In this document: positions 7,869 through 17,604 of the stretch, piece after piece
Position numbering within the stretch: position 1 is the stretch's first letter
Layout: each line of letters starts with the position of its first letter
DNA from: Duganella sp. Root1480D1
GTDB lineage: Bacteria > Pseudomonadota > Gammaproteobacteria > Burkholderiales > Burkholderiaceae_D
NCBI RefSeq assembly: GCF_001427305.1
Contig: NZ_LMFZ01000012.1
Location: 610,180 to 674,179 of the forward strand
Length of the DNA: 64,000 nt
Reading direction: 5' to 3'
Notes under the pieces: model-generated
Told to the model about the DNA's origin: nothing
Database searches by the model: none
The model's input: the letters and a program-made list of their open reading frames with translations, nothing else
Made by a program: the position numbers and the translations under genes

Positions 7869-9116
7869 ATGTACAAAGCCATCGGCGCACTCGCGCTGTG
7901 CGGCCTGCTATCCGCCTGCTACAAGACTACGCCTTCAATGCCGGCGCCAGCGTCGGCCGCAGACCTCGCGTTCCAGAAGCAACTCCAGGAACAACTGCTC
8001 GACGCCAAGCCCGGCTCGGTGATCGAGATCCCGGCCGGCAAACACATGTTTACCAGCGGGCTGCAATTGCGCGCCGACGGCGTGACCATACGCGGGGCCG
8101 GGATGGACAAGACCATCCTCTCCTTCAAGCCGCAGATAACGGGCCCTGAGGGCTTGCTGGTCTACGGCAACAACTTCACCATCGAAGGCCTGACCATCGA
8201 GGACTCCAAGGGCGATGGGCTGAAGATCAATGACGGCGACCATATTACGATCCGCAACGTGAAGGTGCAGTGGACCGGCGGCTCCAGGGTCACCAATGGC
8301 GCTTACGGCATCTATCCGGTCAAGACCAGGAATGTGCTGATCGATAACTGCGTGGCGATCGCCGCATCGGACGCGGGCATCTACGTCGGCCAATCGCAGA
8401 ACGTGGTGGTGCGCAATTCCCGCGCCGAAGCCAACGTGGCCGGCATCGAAATCGAAAACACCATCAATGCCGACGTCTACGACAACCTGGCCACCCATAA
8501 TACCGGCGGCATCCTGGTATTCAACATGCCGAACCTGCAGCAGCCTGGCCACAGCACGCGCGTGTTCAGGAACAAGGTCATGGAAAACAACCTGGGCAAC
8601 TTCGCCGCCAAAGGCACGGCGGTGGCCAGCGTGCCGGCCGGTTCGGGCGTGGTGATCAACTCGAATTCGAAGGTGGAGATCTTCGACAATGAAATCACCG
8701 ACAACCGGACTGCCAACGTGATCATCTCCAGCTACCACTCGACCGGTTACTTCACCGAGAAAGGCGTGGCCAAGGACTACGACCCGTATCCGAAGGCGAT
8801 CTACGTCTACGGCAACCGTTTCAAGGGTGGCGGCGATGCGCCCGATGGCCTGGACCTGAAAGCGTTGAAGGTGGCGATGTATGGCCTGTCCGGGCACCTG
8901 CCTGATGTGCTGTGGGATGGCTACTCCGACAATGCGCTGGCAAAGAACGGCGTCATGCCTGCCGAAGCGCGAATCTGCGTGCAGGACGGCGTCGAAGTGC
9001 TGAACGCCGATGGTCCCAACAAGTACAAGAACCCGAAGGCCGATTCGGCCCCGCACCGCTGCCAGCTCGCCAAGCTGCCGCCGGTCACCATTCCTCAACT
9101 CAGCTCGCAATCCTGA
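7869..9116 (+). CDS. parallel beta-helix repeat lipoprotein
   Basis: 415 residues from the ATG at 7869, with GGGAGA 5-10 bp upstream. A lipoprotein signal ends in LLSAC (Cys at about 17). Residues 60-330 are repeated NVxIDNCxAI / GIYVGQSQNVVVRNS / GIEIENTINADVYDN turns, the regular spacing of right-handed beta-helix (pectate-lyase-like) proteins. The family travels with the diheme protein that follows (the TIGR03805/TIGR03806 pair, recalled from family knowledge). It is presumably on the outer membrane or in the periplasm. Catalytic residues for polysaccharide cleavage were not identified, so substrate and activity remain open. The stop overlaps the next start by one base (TGATG). Confidence 0.8.
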   Translation: MYKAIGALALCGLLSACYKTTPSMPAPASAADLAFQKQLQEQLLDAKPGSVIEIPAGKHMFTSGLQLRADGVTIRGAGMDKTILSFKPQITGPEGLLVYGNNFTIEGLTIEDSKGDGLKINDGDHITIRNVKVQWTGGSRVTNGAYGIYPVKTRNVLIDNCVAIAASDAGIYVGQSQNVVVRNSRAEANVAGIEIENTINADVYDNLATHNTGGILVFNMPNLQQPGHSTRVFRNKVMENNLGNFAAKGTAVASVPAGSGVVINSNSKVEIFDNEITDNRTANVIISSYHSTGYFTEKGVAKDYDPYPKAIYVYGNRFKGGGDAPDGLDLKALKVAMYGLSGHLPDVLWDGYSDNALAKNGVMPAEARICVQDGVEVLNADGPNKYKNPKADSAPHRCQLAKLPPVTIPQLSSQS

Positions 9117-10246
9117 TGAAGCTTGCCGTCCCTGCTTTCCGCCCGCTGCGGGCGGTCGGCATGGCGGCGTGCGCGCTCGTTCTCGCATCCTGCGCACGCA
9201 GCCCTGCCCCGCCTGCCGAACCCGTGAACTTCGTTGCCGAAGGCCGGCCTGAAAAACTGAGCGAATGGCGCCTGATGGCCGCCAGCGAGGGCCGCCTGGT
9301 GCTGAACAAGGAAGTGCTGCCCTACACCCTGAACACGCCGCTGTTCAGCGACTACGCCCACAAGCTGCGCACGGTGTGGATGCCAAAGGGCGTGTCGGCC
9401 GCCTACAGGCCCGATACCGCTTTCGACTTCCCGGTCGGAACCATCATCAGCAAGACCTTCTACTATCCGCGCGACGGCAGCAGCCCGGCCGTCCTGGCGA
9501 CCGACGACAACGGGACCGACAGCGCGCTCGACCTGGCCAAGTTGCGGCTGATGGAAACGCGCCTGCTGGTGCGGCGCGAAGCGGGCTGGATCGCCCTGCC
9601 CTATGTCTGGAACGAAGCGCAGACCGAGGCCGAATTGAAACGCACCGGCGACCAGATCCCGATGGAACTGGTGTCCGCCCAGGGCCGCCGGAAATTCACC
9701 TACGTGGTGCCGAACGTGAACCAGTGCGCGTCCTGCCACGTGGCCGATCTGAAGAGCAGGAAGTTCGAGCCGCTCGGCCTGAAAGCGCGCCACGTCAACC
9801 TGGACGGGCAGTTGGAAAAGATGGTGCAGGCTGGCTACCTGCAAGGCGTGCCGGCGCCCGCCGAGGTGCCGCACAACGTTGACTGGCGCGACAAGAGCGC
9901 CTCGATCGACGCCCGCGCCCGCGCTTACCTCGACATCAACTGCGCCCACTGCCACAACAACAAGGGCACGGCCAACACCACCGCCCTGCACCTCGAGATC
10001 GGTGCCCCGGCCAACCAGCACCTGGGCCTGTGCAAGCCGCCCGTCGCAGCAGGCGCCGGCACCGGCGGCAATGCTTTCGGCATCAATCCAGGCAAACCGG
10101 ACGATTCGATCTTCGTGTTCCGCCTGAAGTCGACTGAAACCGGCGTAATGATGCCGGAACTGGGTCGCACCACTTCACACCGCGAAGGGGTTGAACTGAT
10201 ACGCGAATGGATCGCATCGATGAAGGAAAGCTGCAACCAACAATAA
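9116..10246 (+). CDS. SO2930/HNE_0200-type diheme c-type cytochrome lipoprotein
   Basis: 376 residues. A signal peptide with lipobox (LVLASC) is followed by a domain with YTLNTPLFSDYAHKLRTVWMPKG and FPVGTIISKTFYYPRD, typical of this uncharacterised family. Two heme c motifs are visible: CASCH (QCASCHVADLKSRKFEPLGLKARH) and CAHCH (DINCAHCHNNKG), with the C-terminal PDDSIFVFRLKST..GVMMPELG that probably supplies an axial Met. This points to periplasmic electron transfer. Translation is coupled to the beta-helix gene, and the TonB receptor follows after 12 bp. The substrate is unknown. Confidence 0.85.
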   Translation: MKLAVPAFRPLRAVGMAACALVLASCARSPAPPAEPVNFVAEGRPEKLSEWRLMAASEGRLVLNKEVLPYTLNTPLFSDYAHKLRTVWMPKGVSAAYRPDTAFDFPVGTIISKTFYYPRDGSSPAVLATDDNGTDSALDLAKLRLMETRLLVRREAGWIALPYVWNEAQTEAELKRTGDQIPMELVSAQGRRKFTYVVPNVNQCASCHVADLKSRKFEPLGLKARHVNLDGQLEKMVQAGYLQGVPAPAEVPHNVDWRDKSASIDARARAYLDINCAHCHNNKGTANTTALHLEIGAPANQHLGLCKPPVAAGAGTGGNAFGINPGKPDDSIFVFRLKSTETGVMMPELGRTTSHREGVELIREWIASMKESCNQQ

Positions 10247-10258
10247 AAGGGAGACCAC

Positions 10259-12652
10259 ATGAAGCTGCGCAAGAAAGTCCTGTCGTCCAGCATTGCCAGC
10301 GCCCTGCTCGCCAGCAGCGCCAGCGCCATGGCCGCCGATCCGGCGCCGAAGGAAGAAACCCATGTGGTGGTCGTCACCGCGCAGAACCGCACGCAGCAGG
10401 CCCAGGACGTGCCGATTGCGCTGCAGATCATCGGCGCCGACCAGATCGACAAGCTGGCAGCTCCCAGCCTGGCCGAAATGAACGGCTATATTCCCGGCCT
10501 GTCGGTCAACGCCGAGCAGGCGACCCAGCCCTCGCTGTCGCTGCGCGGCATCGGCACCGGCGATTTCGGCATCGGCACCGATGCCCCGGTCGGCATGTAC
10601 ATCGATGGCGTCTACGCCGGCAAGACCGGCGGCGCGATCATGAACTTCAACGATGTGCAGCGCATCGAGGTGCTGAAAGGCCCGCAAGGCACCCTGTTCG
10701 GCCGCAACAGCGCCGCTGGCGCCATCTCGGTCGTGACGCGCGAGCCGGGCCGCGACAACGAGCTGGAAGCGCGCCTGCGCTACGGCCGCTTCCACACGCG
10801 CAATGTGGAGCTGCTGGCCAATACCCCGCTCGGCGACACCACGGCGCTGCGCATCACCGCCGTGCACCACGGCACCGACGGCTGGCTGAAAGATGCGGCC
10901 ACCGGCGAAAAGCTGCAGCACGGCACCGATAACGGCGTGCGCGCCACCCTGCGCTGGGACGCTCCGGCGCGCGCCAAGGTGCTGCTGTCGGTGGAGGCCG
11001 AAAAGCTCGACCACATGGCACGCCCCGCCATCGGCCTGGTGGCCGGCGTGCCGGCGGTGCCGGCCGATCCATCCTCCTACCTCGACCCGCGCACGGCGCC
11101 GGTGTACAACGACGCCATGAATAATGGCGAAACGCGCGACTTCCGCGGCAGCACCCTGCGCATCGAAGTGCCGCTGGGCTGGGCCACCTTCAATTCCACC
11201 ACCGGCTACCGCCGCTTCGATTCGCGCAACCGGCAGGACAACGACGGCACCAACCTGGCCACGCATTACGTCGATACTGAAAACGCGGAACGCAACCGGA
11301 GCTGGCAGCAGGAATTCCGCCTGTCCGGCAACACCGGCATGGCGGACTGGGTAACGGGCCTGAGCTTCTTCCACGAGAAAGCGAAGCAGACCAGCCAGGT
11401 CAATACCAACACCAATACCCTCGACACCATCTTCGGCAACGTGGCCAGCTTCCCTGTTTTCAGCCTGCTGGAAGGCGCGGCGGCAGCGGTGGACATTCCG
11501 GCCGGACTGCTAGGCAACAGCTGGCAGGAGAACATGCATGTTGAGGGCCGCTACAAGGCCAGCGCGATTTACGGCGACGTGATCTGGCACCTGGCGCCAA
11601 AGCTGAACCTGACCACCGGCGTGCGCTATACGCGGGACGACAAGCGCTTCAGCTGGTATAGCCCGCCGCGCACGGCGGCCGGCCTGGACGACAGCATCAC
11701 GCGCCTGCAAAACCTCGGCTTCTTCGATGCACTGGTCGGCATGGGCGCCCTCACCCCGGAACAGTTGATGATGGCGCTGGGCGCCATGACCCAGAACATC
11801 GAATTCACCAGCGCCGGCGCGGCCACGGCGCCGCTGTCCAAAAAGAACAAGTGGAACGACACCAGCCCGCGTGCGGTGCTCGACTACAAGCTCAATGACG
11901 ACATGATGGTCTACGGCTCCATTGCCAAGGGATACCAGGCCGGCGGTTTCAACGCGCTGCAGGTCAACGCCACCTACGATCCGGAAAAGGTCTGGAATGC
12001 CGAAATTGGCATGAAAAACTACTACCGCAAGTACAAGCTGCTGGTGAACGCCTCGCTGTACAAATACAAATTCAGCAACCTGCAGTCGCTGGCCCTGGTG
12101 AATAACGGTTCCTCCATCCCGACCTACCAGGTCACCAGCAGCGACCAGGAAGCGCACGGCCTGGACTTCGACATGCGCTGGCAGCCGGTGCGCGACCTGC
12201 GCCTGAACATGAGCACCGCCTATATCGACCAGACCTACAAGACCTTCACCACCAGCGACGGCATCAATCTCGATGGCCAGCCGGTGGGCACGCCGAAATG
12301 GACGACCGCGCTCGGCGCCGATTACTGGGTGCGCGATGTGGCTGGCGGAGACCTGAACTTCACACTGCAGCACGCCTATACCAGCGCCACCCGCTGCAAT
12401 GCCGATGCGTTGCAGGGGGCCTGCCTGACCACGCCGCGCTTCCGCGTCGGCGGCGCCACCCAGCGCACCGATTTGCGCGCCGGCTACGAGGCGGCCAGCC
12501 ATAAGTGGGCGGTGGCGCTGTTTGCCAACAACCTGTTCGACAAACGCTATGTGACCAGCATCGGCAACATGACCACCGGCCTGCTTGGCACGCCATATGC
12601 CATGGTCAATTCGCCGCGACAGGTCGGCGTCGAACTGCGCGTGAACATGTGA
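10259..12652 (+). CDS. TonB-dependent outer-membrane receptor
   Basis: 797 residues. The signal peptide ends near SSASAMA, a TonB-box-like HVVVVTAQ follows, then the plug domain (VPIALQIIGADQIDKLAAPSLAEMNGYIPGLSV...IDGVYAGKTGGA..NFNDVQRIEVLKGPQGTLFGRNSAAGAISVVT), then the 22-strand barrel with KWNDTSPRAVLDYKLNDDMMVYGSIAKGYQAGGFN. The layout is that of the large group used for uptake of sugars, siderophores or aromatic compounds. The last residues are VELRVNM; most barrels end in Phe, so the end signal for BAM is slightly unusual. As third gene of the beta-helix/cytochrome operon it probably imports the compound those two act on. Confidence 0.9.
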   Translation: MKLRKKVLSSSIASALLASSASAMAADPAPKEETHVVVVTAQNRTQQAQDVPIALQIIGADQIDKLAAPSLAEMNGYIPGLSVNAEQATQPSLSLRGIGTGDFGIGTDAPVGMYIDGVYAGKTGGAIMNFNDVQRIEVLKGPQGTLFGRNSAAGAISVVTREPGRDNELEARLRYGRFHTRNVELLANTPLGDTTALRITAVHHGTDGWLKDAATGEKLQHGTDNGVRATLRWDAPARAKVLLSVEAEKLDHMARPAIGLVAGVPAVPADPSSYLDPRTAPVYNDAMNNGETRDFRGSTLRIEVPLGWATFNSTTGYRRFDSRNRQDNDGTNLATHYVDTENAERNRSWQQEFRLSGNTGMADWVTGLSFFHEKAKQTSQVNTNTNTLDTIFGNVASFPVFSLLEGAAAAVDIPAGLLGNSWQENMHVEGRYKASAIYGDVIWHLAPKLNLTTGVRYTRDDKRFSWYSPPRTAAGLDDSITRLQNLGFFDALVGMGALTPEQLMMALGAMTQNIEFTSAGAATAPLSKKNKWNDTSPRAVLDYKLNDDMMVYGSIAKGYQAGGFNALQVNATYDPEKVWNAEIGMKNYYRKYKLLVNASLYKYKFSNLQSLALVNNGSSIPTYQVTSSDQEAHGLDFDMRWQPVRDLRLNMSTAYIDQTYKTFTTSDGINLDGQPVGTPKWTTALGADYWVRDVAGGDLNFTLQHAYTSATRCNADALQGACLTTPRFRVGGATQRTDLRAGYEAASHKWAVALFANNLFDKRYVTSIGNMTTGLLGTPYAMVNSPRQVGVELRVNM

Positions 12653-12698
12653 CGAATTATAGTAAAATCAACCCCTTAGCCAAAACTTTTATGTTGCA

Positions 12699-14957
12699 AT
12701 GTTCGTCCCCGCCAAGAGTTCTCCCGCCAATCCGGAGCGGCCCGCGCAGCATGACGGGCCAGGGGACTTTTTATCCCGGCGGCTCGATGGCCTGAACCAA
12801 CAGGCGGACAGCCTGCAAACCTGGCGCAACAACCTGCTGAACGGCTTGTGCGCCGTGGCGTTTTTCCTTGGCCTGCTGGTAGCGGTGCCCAGCGTCGTCG
12901 GCAGCATGCAGATGAACCAATGGCCGCTGATCGTGAGCGATATCGTCGCCCTGGCTTGCGTGGGCGCGCTGTATTTCTGTCGTTCCGTCTCCTTCCGTTT
13001 CCGCGCACTGGCTTTCCTGGCTATCAGCTACCTGCTCGCTGTGGTGCAGCTCTTTTCCGTCGGGCCGCTGGTCCAGCCCTACCTGCTCGCCGTGCCGATC
13101 CTGTGCACCGTGCTGCTCGGCATGCGCCCTGCCATGGCAGCCCTGCTCTGGTGCAGCGCGACCCTGTTCACCGTAGGTTATTTTGGCGGCATCGACCCGG
13201 GCCTGAACAAGCTCTTTGTCAGCCTGCTGATGCACTGGTCGCTGGTTTCACTGAATTTCACGCTGGTGGCAGCGGTGCTGGTAGTGTCCTGCGCCTACCT
13301 GCTGCATGGCCTGGAAGGTGCGCTGGAGCGGCAGCGCGCAGTACAGCAAACGCTGGAAAAGCAGGTCGCCACCTTGCAGGCACGCGAGCTGGAACTGCGC
13401 GAATCGACAGCCGCGCGCAAGGCTGCGGAAGAATCGAACGAGCAGAAGTCGGAATTCCTGGCCATGATCAGCCACGAAGTACGCACCCCGCTGGGCGGCG
13501 TGATCGGCATGCTGCAGCTTGCCAAGAAAGACAGCGGCTTGTCAGCAGAGACGCGCAACAAGCTGCGCATCGGCCTGGGCAACGCCGAAGTGCTGCTGCA
13601 CATTATTAACGACATTCTCGATTTCTCGCGCCTGGAAGCGGGCAAGATGCCGTTCGAAAGCATCGACTTCGATTTGCCGGCCCTGTTGCGCGACGTGGTG
13701 GCGCTGCTGGCCGATCGTGCCGAAACCAAGGGCATTTCGCTGGTAGCGGAGATTGACCCTGCCCTGCCGCGCTGGTGGCGCGGCGATCCGGTGCGGCTGC
13801 GGCAGGTGGTGATGAACCTGGTGGGCAATGGCGTCAAGTTCACCGAACGCGGCGAAGTACGCATGACTGCCGGCGTGGCGCGCAACGGCGGCATTATGCT
13901 GGCCGTCAGCGATACCGGCATCGGCATTGAGCCGGATGCGATTTCCCGCCTGTTCCGCAAATTCGAGCAGGCCAATGCCGCAACGTCGCGCAAATACGGG
14001 GGCGCCGGCCTGGGCCTGGCAATCTGCAAGAATATTGTCGACGCCATGGCGGGCACGATAGAAGTGCGTAGTGAACGCGGCGCCGGCAGCGTGTTTGAAG
14101 TGCGGCTGCCGCTGCAAGCCGGACAGCCCGCAGCAGAGCGGGTACTGGAAAAACGCGCGCCGCACGCGATGCGCCTGCAGGTCCTGTGCGCGGAAGATGG
14201 CAGCACCAACCAGATCATCCTGCGCGAGCTGCTGGACGAAATGGGCCACGCGGTGACCATCGCGGAAGACGGCGCCGCGGCACTTGCGCGCCTGGCGGAG
14301 CGCGACTTCGACCTGGTGATCATGGACAGCCGCATGCCGCGCATGGACGGTATCGCTGCCCTGCGCCTGCTGCGTGCCGGCGCGGCCGGCGTGCGCCAGC
14401 CTGCAATTCCGGTGATTGCATTGACCGCCAATGCGGCAGCCGAGGAACGCGAGCGCTTCATGGAAGCCGGGGCAAATGGCTTCCTGCCCAAGCCGATCGA
14501 TGAAACCAACCTGCACGCCGAAATCGGCCGCCATGCCGGCTTGCTGCTGCAGTCGCCGCGCCGGGCCGAACTTGACGCCATGTTCGGAACCGGGGATAGC
14601 GCCGTGCCGCCAGCGGCCACCCGCGCCTTGAGCCCTGCTGCTTGCGCTGCCTTCATGCAGGAAGGCCCGCGTCAGCTTGCCGCTATCCGGCAAGGCATCC
14701 AATGTGCGGACATGCAGGCCATCAGCCTGAACGCCCATAGCCTGCAAGGCAGTGCCGGCCTGTTCGGCGCACGCGAACTCAGTGCCCTGTGCGGCTTGGT
14801 CGAAACGCTGGCCGAAACCGGCATGATCGAACGCATCCCGCCGCTGCTTACCGAAGTGGAATGCGAGCTGTCGGCGCTGCTGGCCGAACTGGCACTGCTC
14901 AAAAGCTGTAAAAATTCAGCAGCAACCGCTCCTGCGGCACATAGTCGCGCATCTTGA
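12699..14957 (+). CDS. hybrid sensor histidine kinase with receiver and Hpt domains
   Basis: 752 residues. Residues 45-210 hold about six membrane helices with no large periplasmic domain. A coiled coil leads to the HisKA domain with SHEVRTP (His259), then HATPase boxes NLVGNGVKFTERG, DTGIGI and GGAGLGLAICKNIV. A receiver domain carries IMDSRMPRMDG (phospho-Asp543) and KPID, and an Hpt domain carries NAHSLQGSAG (His680). A full His-Asp-His relay is thus in one protein; the output regulator is not adjacent. The sensed signal is unknown, probably membrane-related. Its last 59 bp overlap the convergent DUF4424 gene. Confidence 0.88.
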   Translation: MFVPAKSSPANPERPAQHDGPGDFLSRRLDGLNQQADSLQTWRNNLLNGLCAVAFFLGLLVAVPSVVGSMQMNQWPLIVSDIVALACVGALYFCRSVSFRFRALAFLAISYLLAVVQLFSVGPLVQPYLLAVPILCTVLLGMRPAMAALLWCSATLFTVGYFGGIDPGLNKLFVSLLMHWSLVSLNFTLVAAVLVVSCAYLLHGLEGALERQRAVQQTLEKQVATLQARELELRESTAARKAAEESNEQKSEFLAMISHEVRTPLGGVIGMLQLAKKDSGLSAETRNKLRIGLGNAEVLLHIINDILDFSRLEAGKMPFESIDFDLPALLRDVVALLADRAETKGISLVAEIDPALPRWWRGDPVRLRQVVMNLVGNGVKFTERGEVRMTAGVARNGGIMLAVSDTGIGIEPDAISRLFRKFEQANAATSRKYGGAGLGLAICKNIVDAMAGTIEVRSERGAGSVFEVRLPLQAGQPAAERVLEKRAPHAMRLQVLCAEDGSTNQIILRELLDEMGHAVTIAEDGAAALARLAERDFDLVIMDSRMPRMDGIAALRLLRAGAAGVRQPAIPVIALTANAAAEERERFMEAGANGFLPKPIDETNLHAEIGRHAGLLLQSPRRAELDAMFGTGDSAVPPAATRALSPAACAAFMQEGPRQLAAIRQGIQCADMQAISLNAHSLQGSAGLFGARELSALCGLVETLAETGMIERIPPLLTEVECELSALLAELALLKSCKNSAATAPAAHSRAS

Positions 14958-15882
14958 AGCGCAAAGTGCGGTCGCCAATGCGCTCCGGCTTGCCGGGGAA
15001 GCATAGCGAGACCACGTCCTGCGGGTTTTCCTTGATGATATCGAGCGTGAAGTCGCCAATGCTGCCTTTCCAGTTGCGCCCCGTGCCCAGGATGTATTCG
15101 ACGTCGTTGAGGTAGATGTAGCCTGATTCGGCGCCTTCCTTCGCCTTCTGGCGCGCCTTGTTCACCACCGTTTTCATGCCCTCGTCCAGGCAGGCACGGT
15201 CCAGCTCACCCTTGGACGAGACCGGCACGCTTTCCGCCGAAGGCGGCCTGCTGTTGTCGTAGGTGCCGATAATGCGGCCGGCAAAGGGGCGGTAGGAATG
15301 CGTGACGACGACTTCCTTCCCCGGCGGGAAGACCTGGTTCCAGTATGCCGTTTCCGCTACCCTCCATCGCGGCATCCTTTCATAGCTGGCGCCCATCGCG
15401 TGCAAGCGCGCCACGATCGGCTCCGGCAGCGTCATGCCTTCGGTACCAAGGGCTGCGCCGAAAGTGCGGAAAATCTGGTCTTCACCCAAGCCGGCCTGGC
15501 GCAACAGGGCAGTGATGTCGCGCCCATCCAGCAAGGCCTTGCGCTCCGCGCGCACCACGGCCGGCTTGCCATCGACGTGCGCCAGGAAGCTCTCGACCGG
15601 ACCGATATTGCGCCAGGTCGCATCCTGCTCTGGATCCCAATGGAATTCGGGCATGGGGAAGGCAACCACGGTTTCGATGGTGTGCGAACTCTCGTTGCGG
15701 AAGCGGTATTCCACCTCGATGCGCTTGACGGAAATGCTCAGGTGCTCGCTGACCATGCGGATATCGCCGCTCTTTTGCAGCACCAGGCCACCCGCCCCGA
15801 CACGGGCCGTCGAGTCGTTGGCTTGTGCCAGCGGCACAGCCACGGCCAGCGCGGCCACCACGGCCAAGATTGTCCTGCGCAT
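14899..15882 (-). CDS. DUF4424 family exported protein
   Basis: 327 residues from the ATG at 15882 (GGAG 8 bp upstream); in-frame starts at 15894 and 15945 are possible. A signal peptide (MRRTILAVVAALAVAVPLAQA) is followed by NDSTARVGAGGLVLQKSGDIRMVSEHLSISVKRIEVEYRFRN, the DUF4424 opening, and VAFPMPEFHWDP. Three Cys remain in the mature region. The protein is probably periplasmic; the family function is unknown. Its 3' end runs 59 bp into the coding end of the hybrid kinase on the other strand. Confidence 0.8.
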   Translation of the reverse strand: MRRTILAVVAALAVAVPLAQANDSTARVGAGGLVLQKSGDIRMVSEHLSISVKRIEVEYRFRNESSHTIETVVAFPMPEFHWDPEQDATWRNIGPVESFLAHVDGKPAVVRAERKALLDGRDITALLRQAGLGEDQIFRTFGAALGTEGMTLPEPIVARLHAMGASYERMPRWRVAETAYWNQVFPPGKEVVVTHSYRPFAGRIIGTYDNSRPPSAESVPVSSKGELDRACLDEGMKTVVNKARQKAKEGAESGYIYLNDVEYILGTGRNWKGSIGDFTLDIIKENPQDVVSLCFPGKPERIGDRTLRFKMRDYVPQERLLLNFYSF

Positions 15883-15998
15883 ATCCTGCTCCATTCCAGT
15901 ATCAAAGAAGCAAGGATGATATGTCTTGTGCCACGCCGGGTCCACTGGCCCGGCGAGCCAAGCACATGGCCTGGCAAGCCAGATGCGCGCCCGGCGCT

Positions 15999-16835
15999 TC
16001 AGCCGGCGGCCCCGAGTTGCTCACCGAGTTCCTTGCCGCGCGCGGCGGCAGCCTTGACGGCGCCGATGATGGCAGCCTTGACGCCGCTCGCTTCCATGCT
16101 GGTCAGCGCCGCATAGGTGGTGCCGCCTTTCGACGTCACCTTGTCGCGCAACACCGGCACCGGGTCGGTGGACTGAACAGCCAGTTGTGCCGCGCCAGTG
16201 AAGGTGGCCATGGCCAGGGCCTTGCCCTGCTCCGCAGTCAGGCCCAGCTCCTCGGCCGCCTGCTGCATCGCCTCGATGAAATAGAACACATAGGCCGGGC
16301 CGCTGCCGGACACCGCGGTCACGGCATCGATCTTTGCCTCATCGTCCAGCCACACCGTGGCGCCCACCGCGCGCATGATCTGGTCGGCCGCCTCGCGCTG
16401 CTGGGCGCTGACGCCGGACGAAGCCACCATGCCGGTCACGCCCATGCCGATCAGGGCCGGCGTGTTCGGCATGGTGCGCACGATGGCATGGTAGCCGTCC
16501 AGCCAGCGCGACAGGTCGGCGGCGCGGATGCCGGCCGCAATCGACAGCAGCAGCGGCGACCGGCCGGCCGCCTGTGCCGCCTGCAGCAGCGGCAGCAGTT
16601 GCCGCGTCACTTCGTGCATGACCTGCGGCTTTACCGCCAGCACCAGCACTTCGGCCGCCGCCACCGGCTCGCCTGCTGCCGCGGCCACGGTCACGCCGAA
16701 ATCCTGGCGCAGCTTTTCCAGCGAGGCCGGATTCGGGTCGACCACGTGGATATTCGCGCCAGGCGTCAGCTTGCCGGCCAGGCCGGCGATCAGCGCGGCA
16801 GCCATATTGCCGCCGCCGATAAATGCAATCTTCAT
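15999..16835 (-). CDS. proC: pyrroline-5-carboxylate reductase
   Basis: 278 residues from the ATG at 16835, which begins the Rossmann motif MKIAFIGGGNMAAALIAGL. An in-frame extension to 16994 runs into yggS coding sequence and was rejected. The signature AVSGSGPAYVFYFIEAMQQAAEELGL and the C-terminal TSKGGTTYAALTSMEASGVKAAI are present. It makes proline from pyrroline-5-carboxylate with NAD(P)H. It lies 4 bp after yggS in the usual yggS-proC pair. Confidence 0.94.
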   Translation of the reverse strand: MKIAFIGGGNMAAALIAGLAGKLTPGANIHVVDPNPASLEKLRQDFGVTVAAAAGEPVAAAEVLVLAVKPQVMHEVTRQLLPLLQAAQAAGRSPLLLSIAAGIRAADLSRWLDGYHAIVRTMPNTPALIGMGVTGMVASSGVSAQQREAADQIMRAVGATVWLDDEAKIDAVTAVSGSGPAYVFYFIEAMQQAAEELGLTAEQGKALAMATFTGAAQLAVQSTDPVPVLRDKVTSKGGTTYAALTSMEASGVKAAIIGAVKAAAARGKELGEQLGAAG

Positions 16836-16839
16836 CACG

Positions 16840-17547
16840 TCATCCTTTGTTGTAGTCGCGGGCGCCGAAAATGGCGCTGCCGACGCGCACGATGGTCGCG
16901 CCCTCATGAATGGCAGCGCGCATGTCGGCCGACATGCCCATCGACAGCGTGTCGAGCGCAATGCCCTCGGCACGCAATTGATCGTAGAGTTCACGCAGCA
17001 CGCGGAAGGCTGCGCACTGCTTGTCGAAATCGTCTTCCGGCTCGGGGATGGACATCAGGCCGCGCAAGACAAGACGCGGCAAGGCGGCCACGGTACGGGC
17101 CAGCGCTGCTGCGTCGGCGGGCAGGATGCCACTTTTGCTGGCCTCCCCGCTGGTATTGACCTGGATGCACACCTGCATCGGATGCAGGCCTTCGGGGCGC
17201 TGCTCGCTCAGGCGCTGCGCGATCTTCTCGCGTTCAATCGTGTGCACCCAATCGAAATTTTCGGCTATAAGACGCGTCTTATTGCTCTGGATTGGTCCAA
17301 TAAAATGCCATTCCAACGGCGTGCAGCCGCGCATTTTCGCCAATTCGTGGATTTTGTCCACGCCTTCCTGCACATAGTTTTCACCAAAAGCGCGCTGCCC
17401 CGCCAGCACCGCCTCGAAAACTGCCTGTGCCGGGAAGGTCTTGGAGACGGCCAGGAGCTGCACTTCGTTGGGCGCGCGCCGCGCTTCGCGTGCGGCAACG
17501 TTAATTGCTTCAGTAACAACTTGCAAGTTGTGGGCTATTGTGGACAT
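16840..17547 (-). CDS. yggS: YggS/PLPBP family pyridoxal-phosphate homeostasis protein
   Basis: 235 residues from the ATG at 17547 (MSTIAHNL); an in-frame start at 17568 would add seven residues. The PLP lysine lies in LLAVSKTFPAQ (Lys36). LEWHFIGPIQSNKTRLIAENFDWVHTIER, VCIQVNTSGEASKSGI, LSMGMSADMRAAIHEGATIVRVGSAIFGAR are the family's conserved blocks. It is a non-catalytic PLP carrier that buffers vitamin B6. Divergent from pilT, as is common in proteobacteria. Confidence 0.93.
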   Translation of the reverse strand: MSTIAHNLQVVTEAINVAAREARRAPNEVQLLAVSKTFPAQAVFEAVLAGQRAFGENYVQEGVDKIHELAKMRGCTPLEWHFIGPIQSNKTRLIAENFDWVHTIEREKIAQRLSEQRPEGLHPMQVCIQVNTSGEASKSGILPADAAALARTVAALPRLVLRGLMSIPEPEDDFDKQCAAFRVLRELYDQLRAEGIALDTLSMGMSADMRAAIHEGATIVRVGSAIFGARDYNKG

Positions 17548-17604
17548 AATCGAATGAGACAGGGCCAAGCTTTTTTGGCTATTGAAAAAGCACAGGGATT
17601 ATAA

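Noticed and set aside
13295..14656. 453-codon minus-strand frame inside the hybrid kinase gene
   Set aside because: The plus frame has every kinase, receiver and Hpt motif; the minus product is Ser/Arg-rich with no domain.
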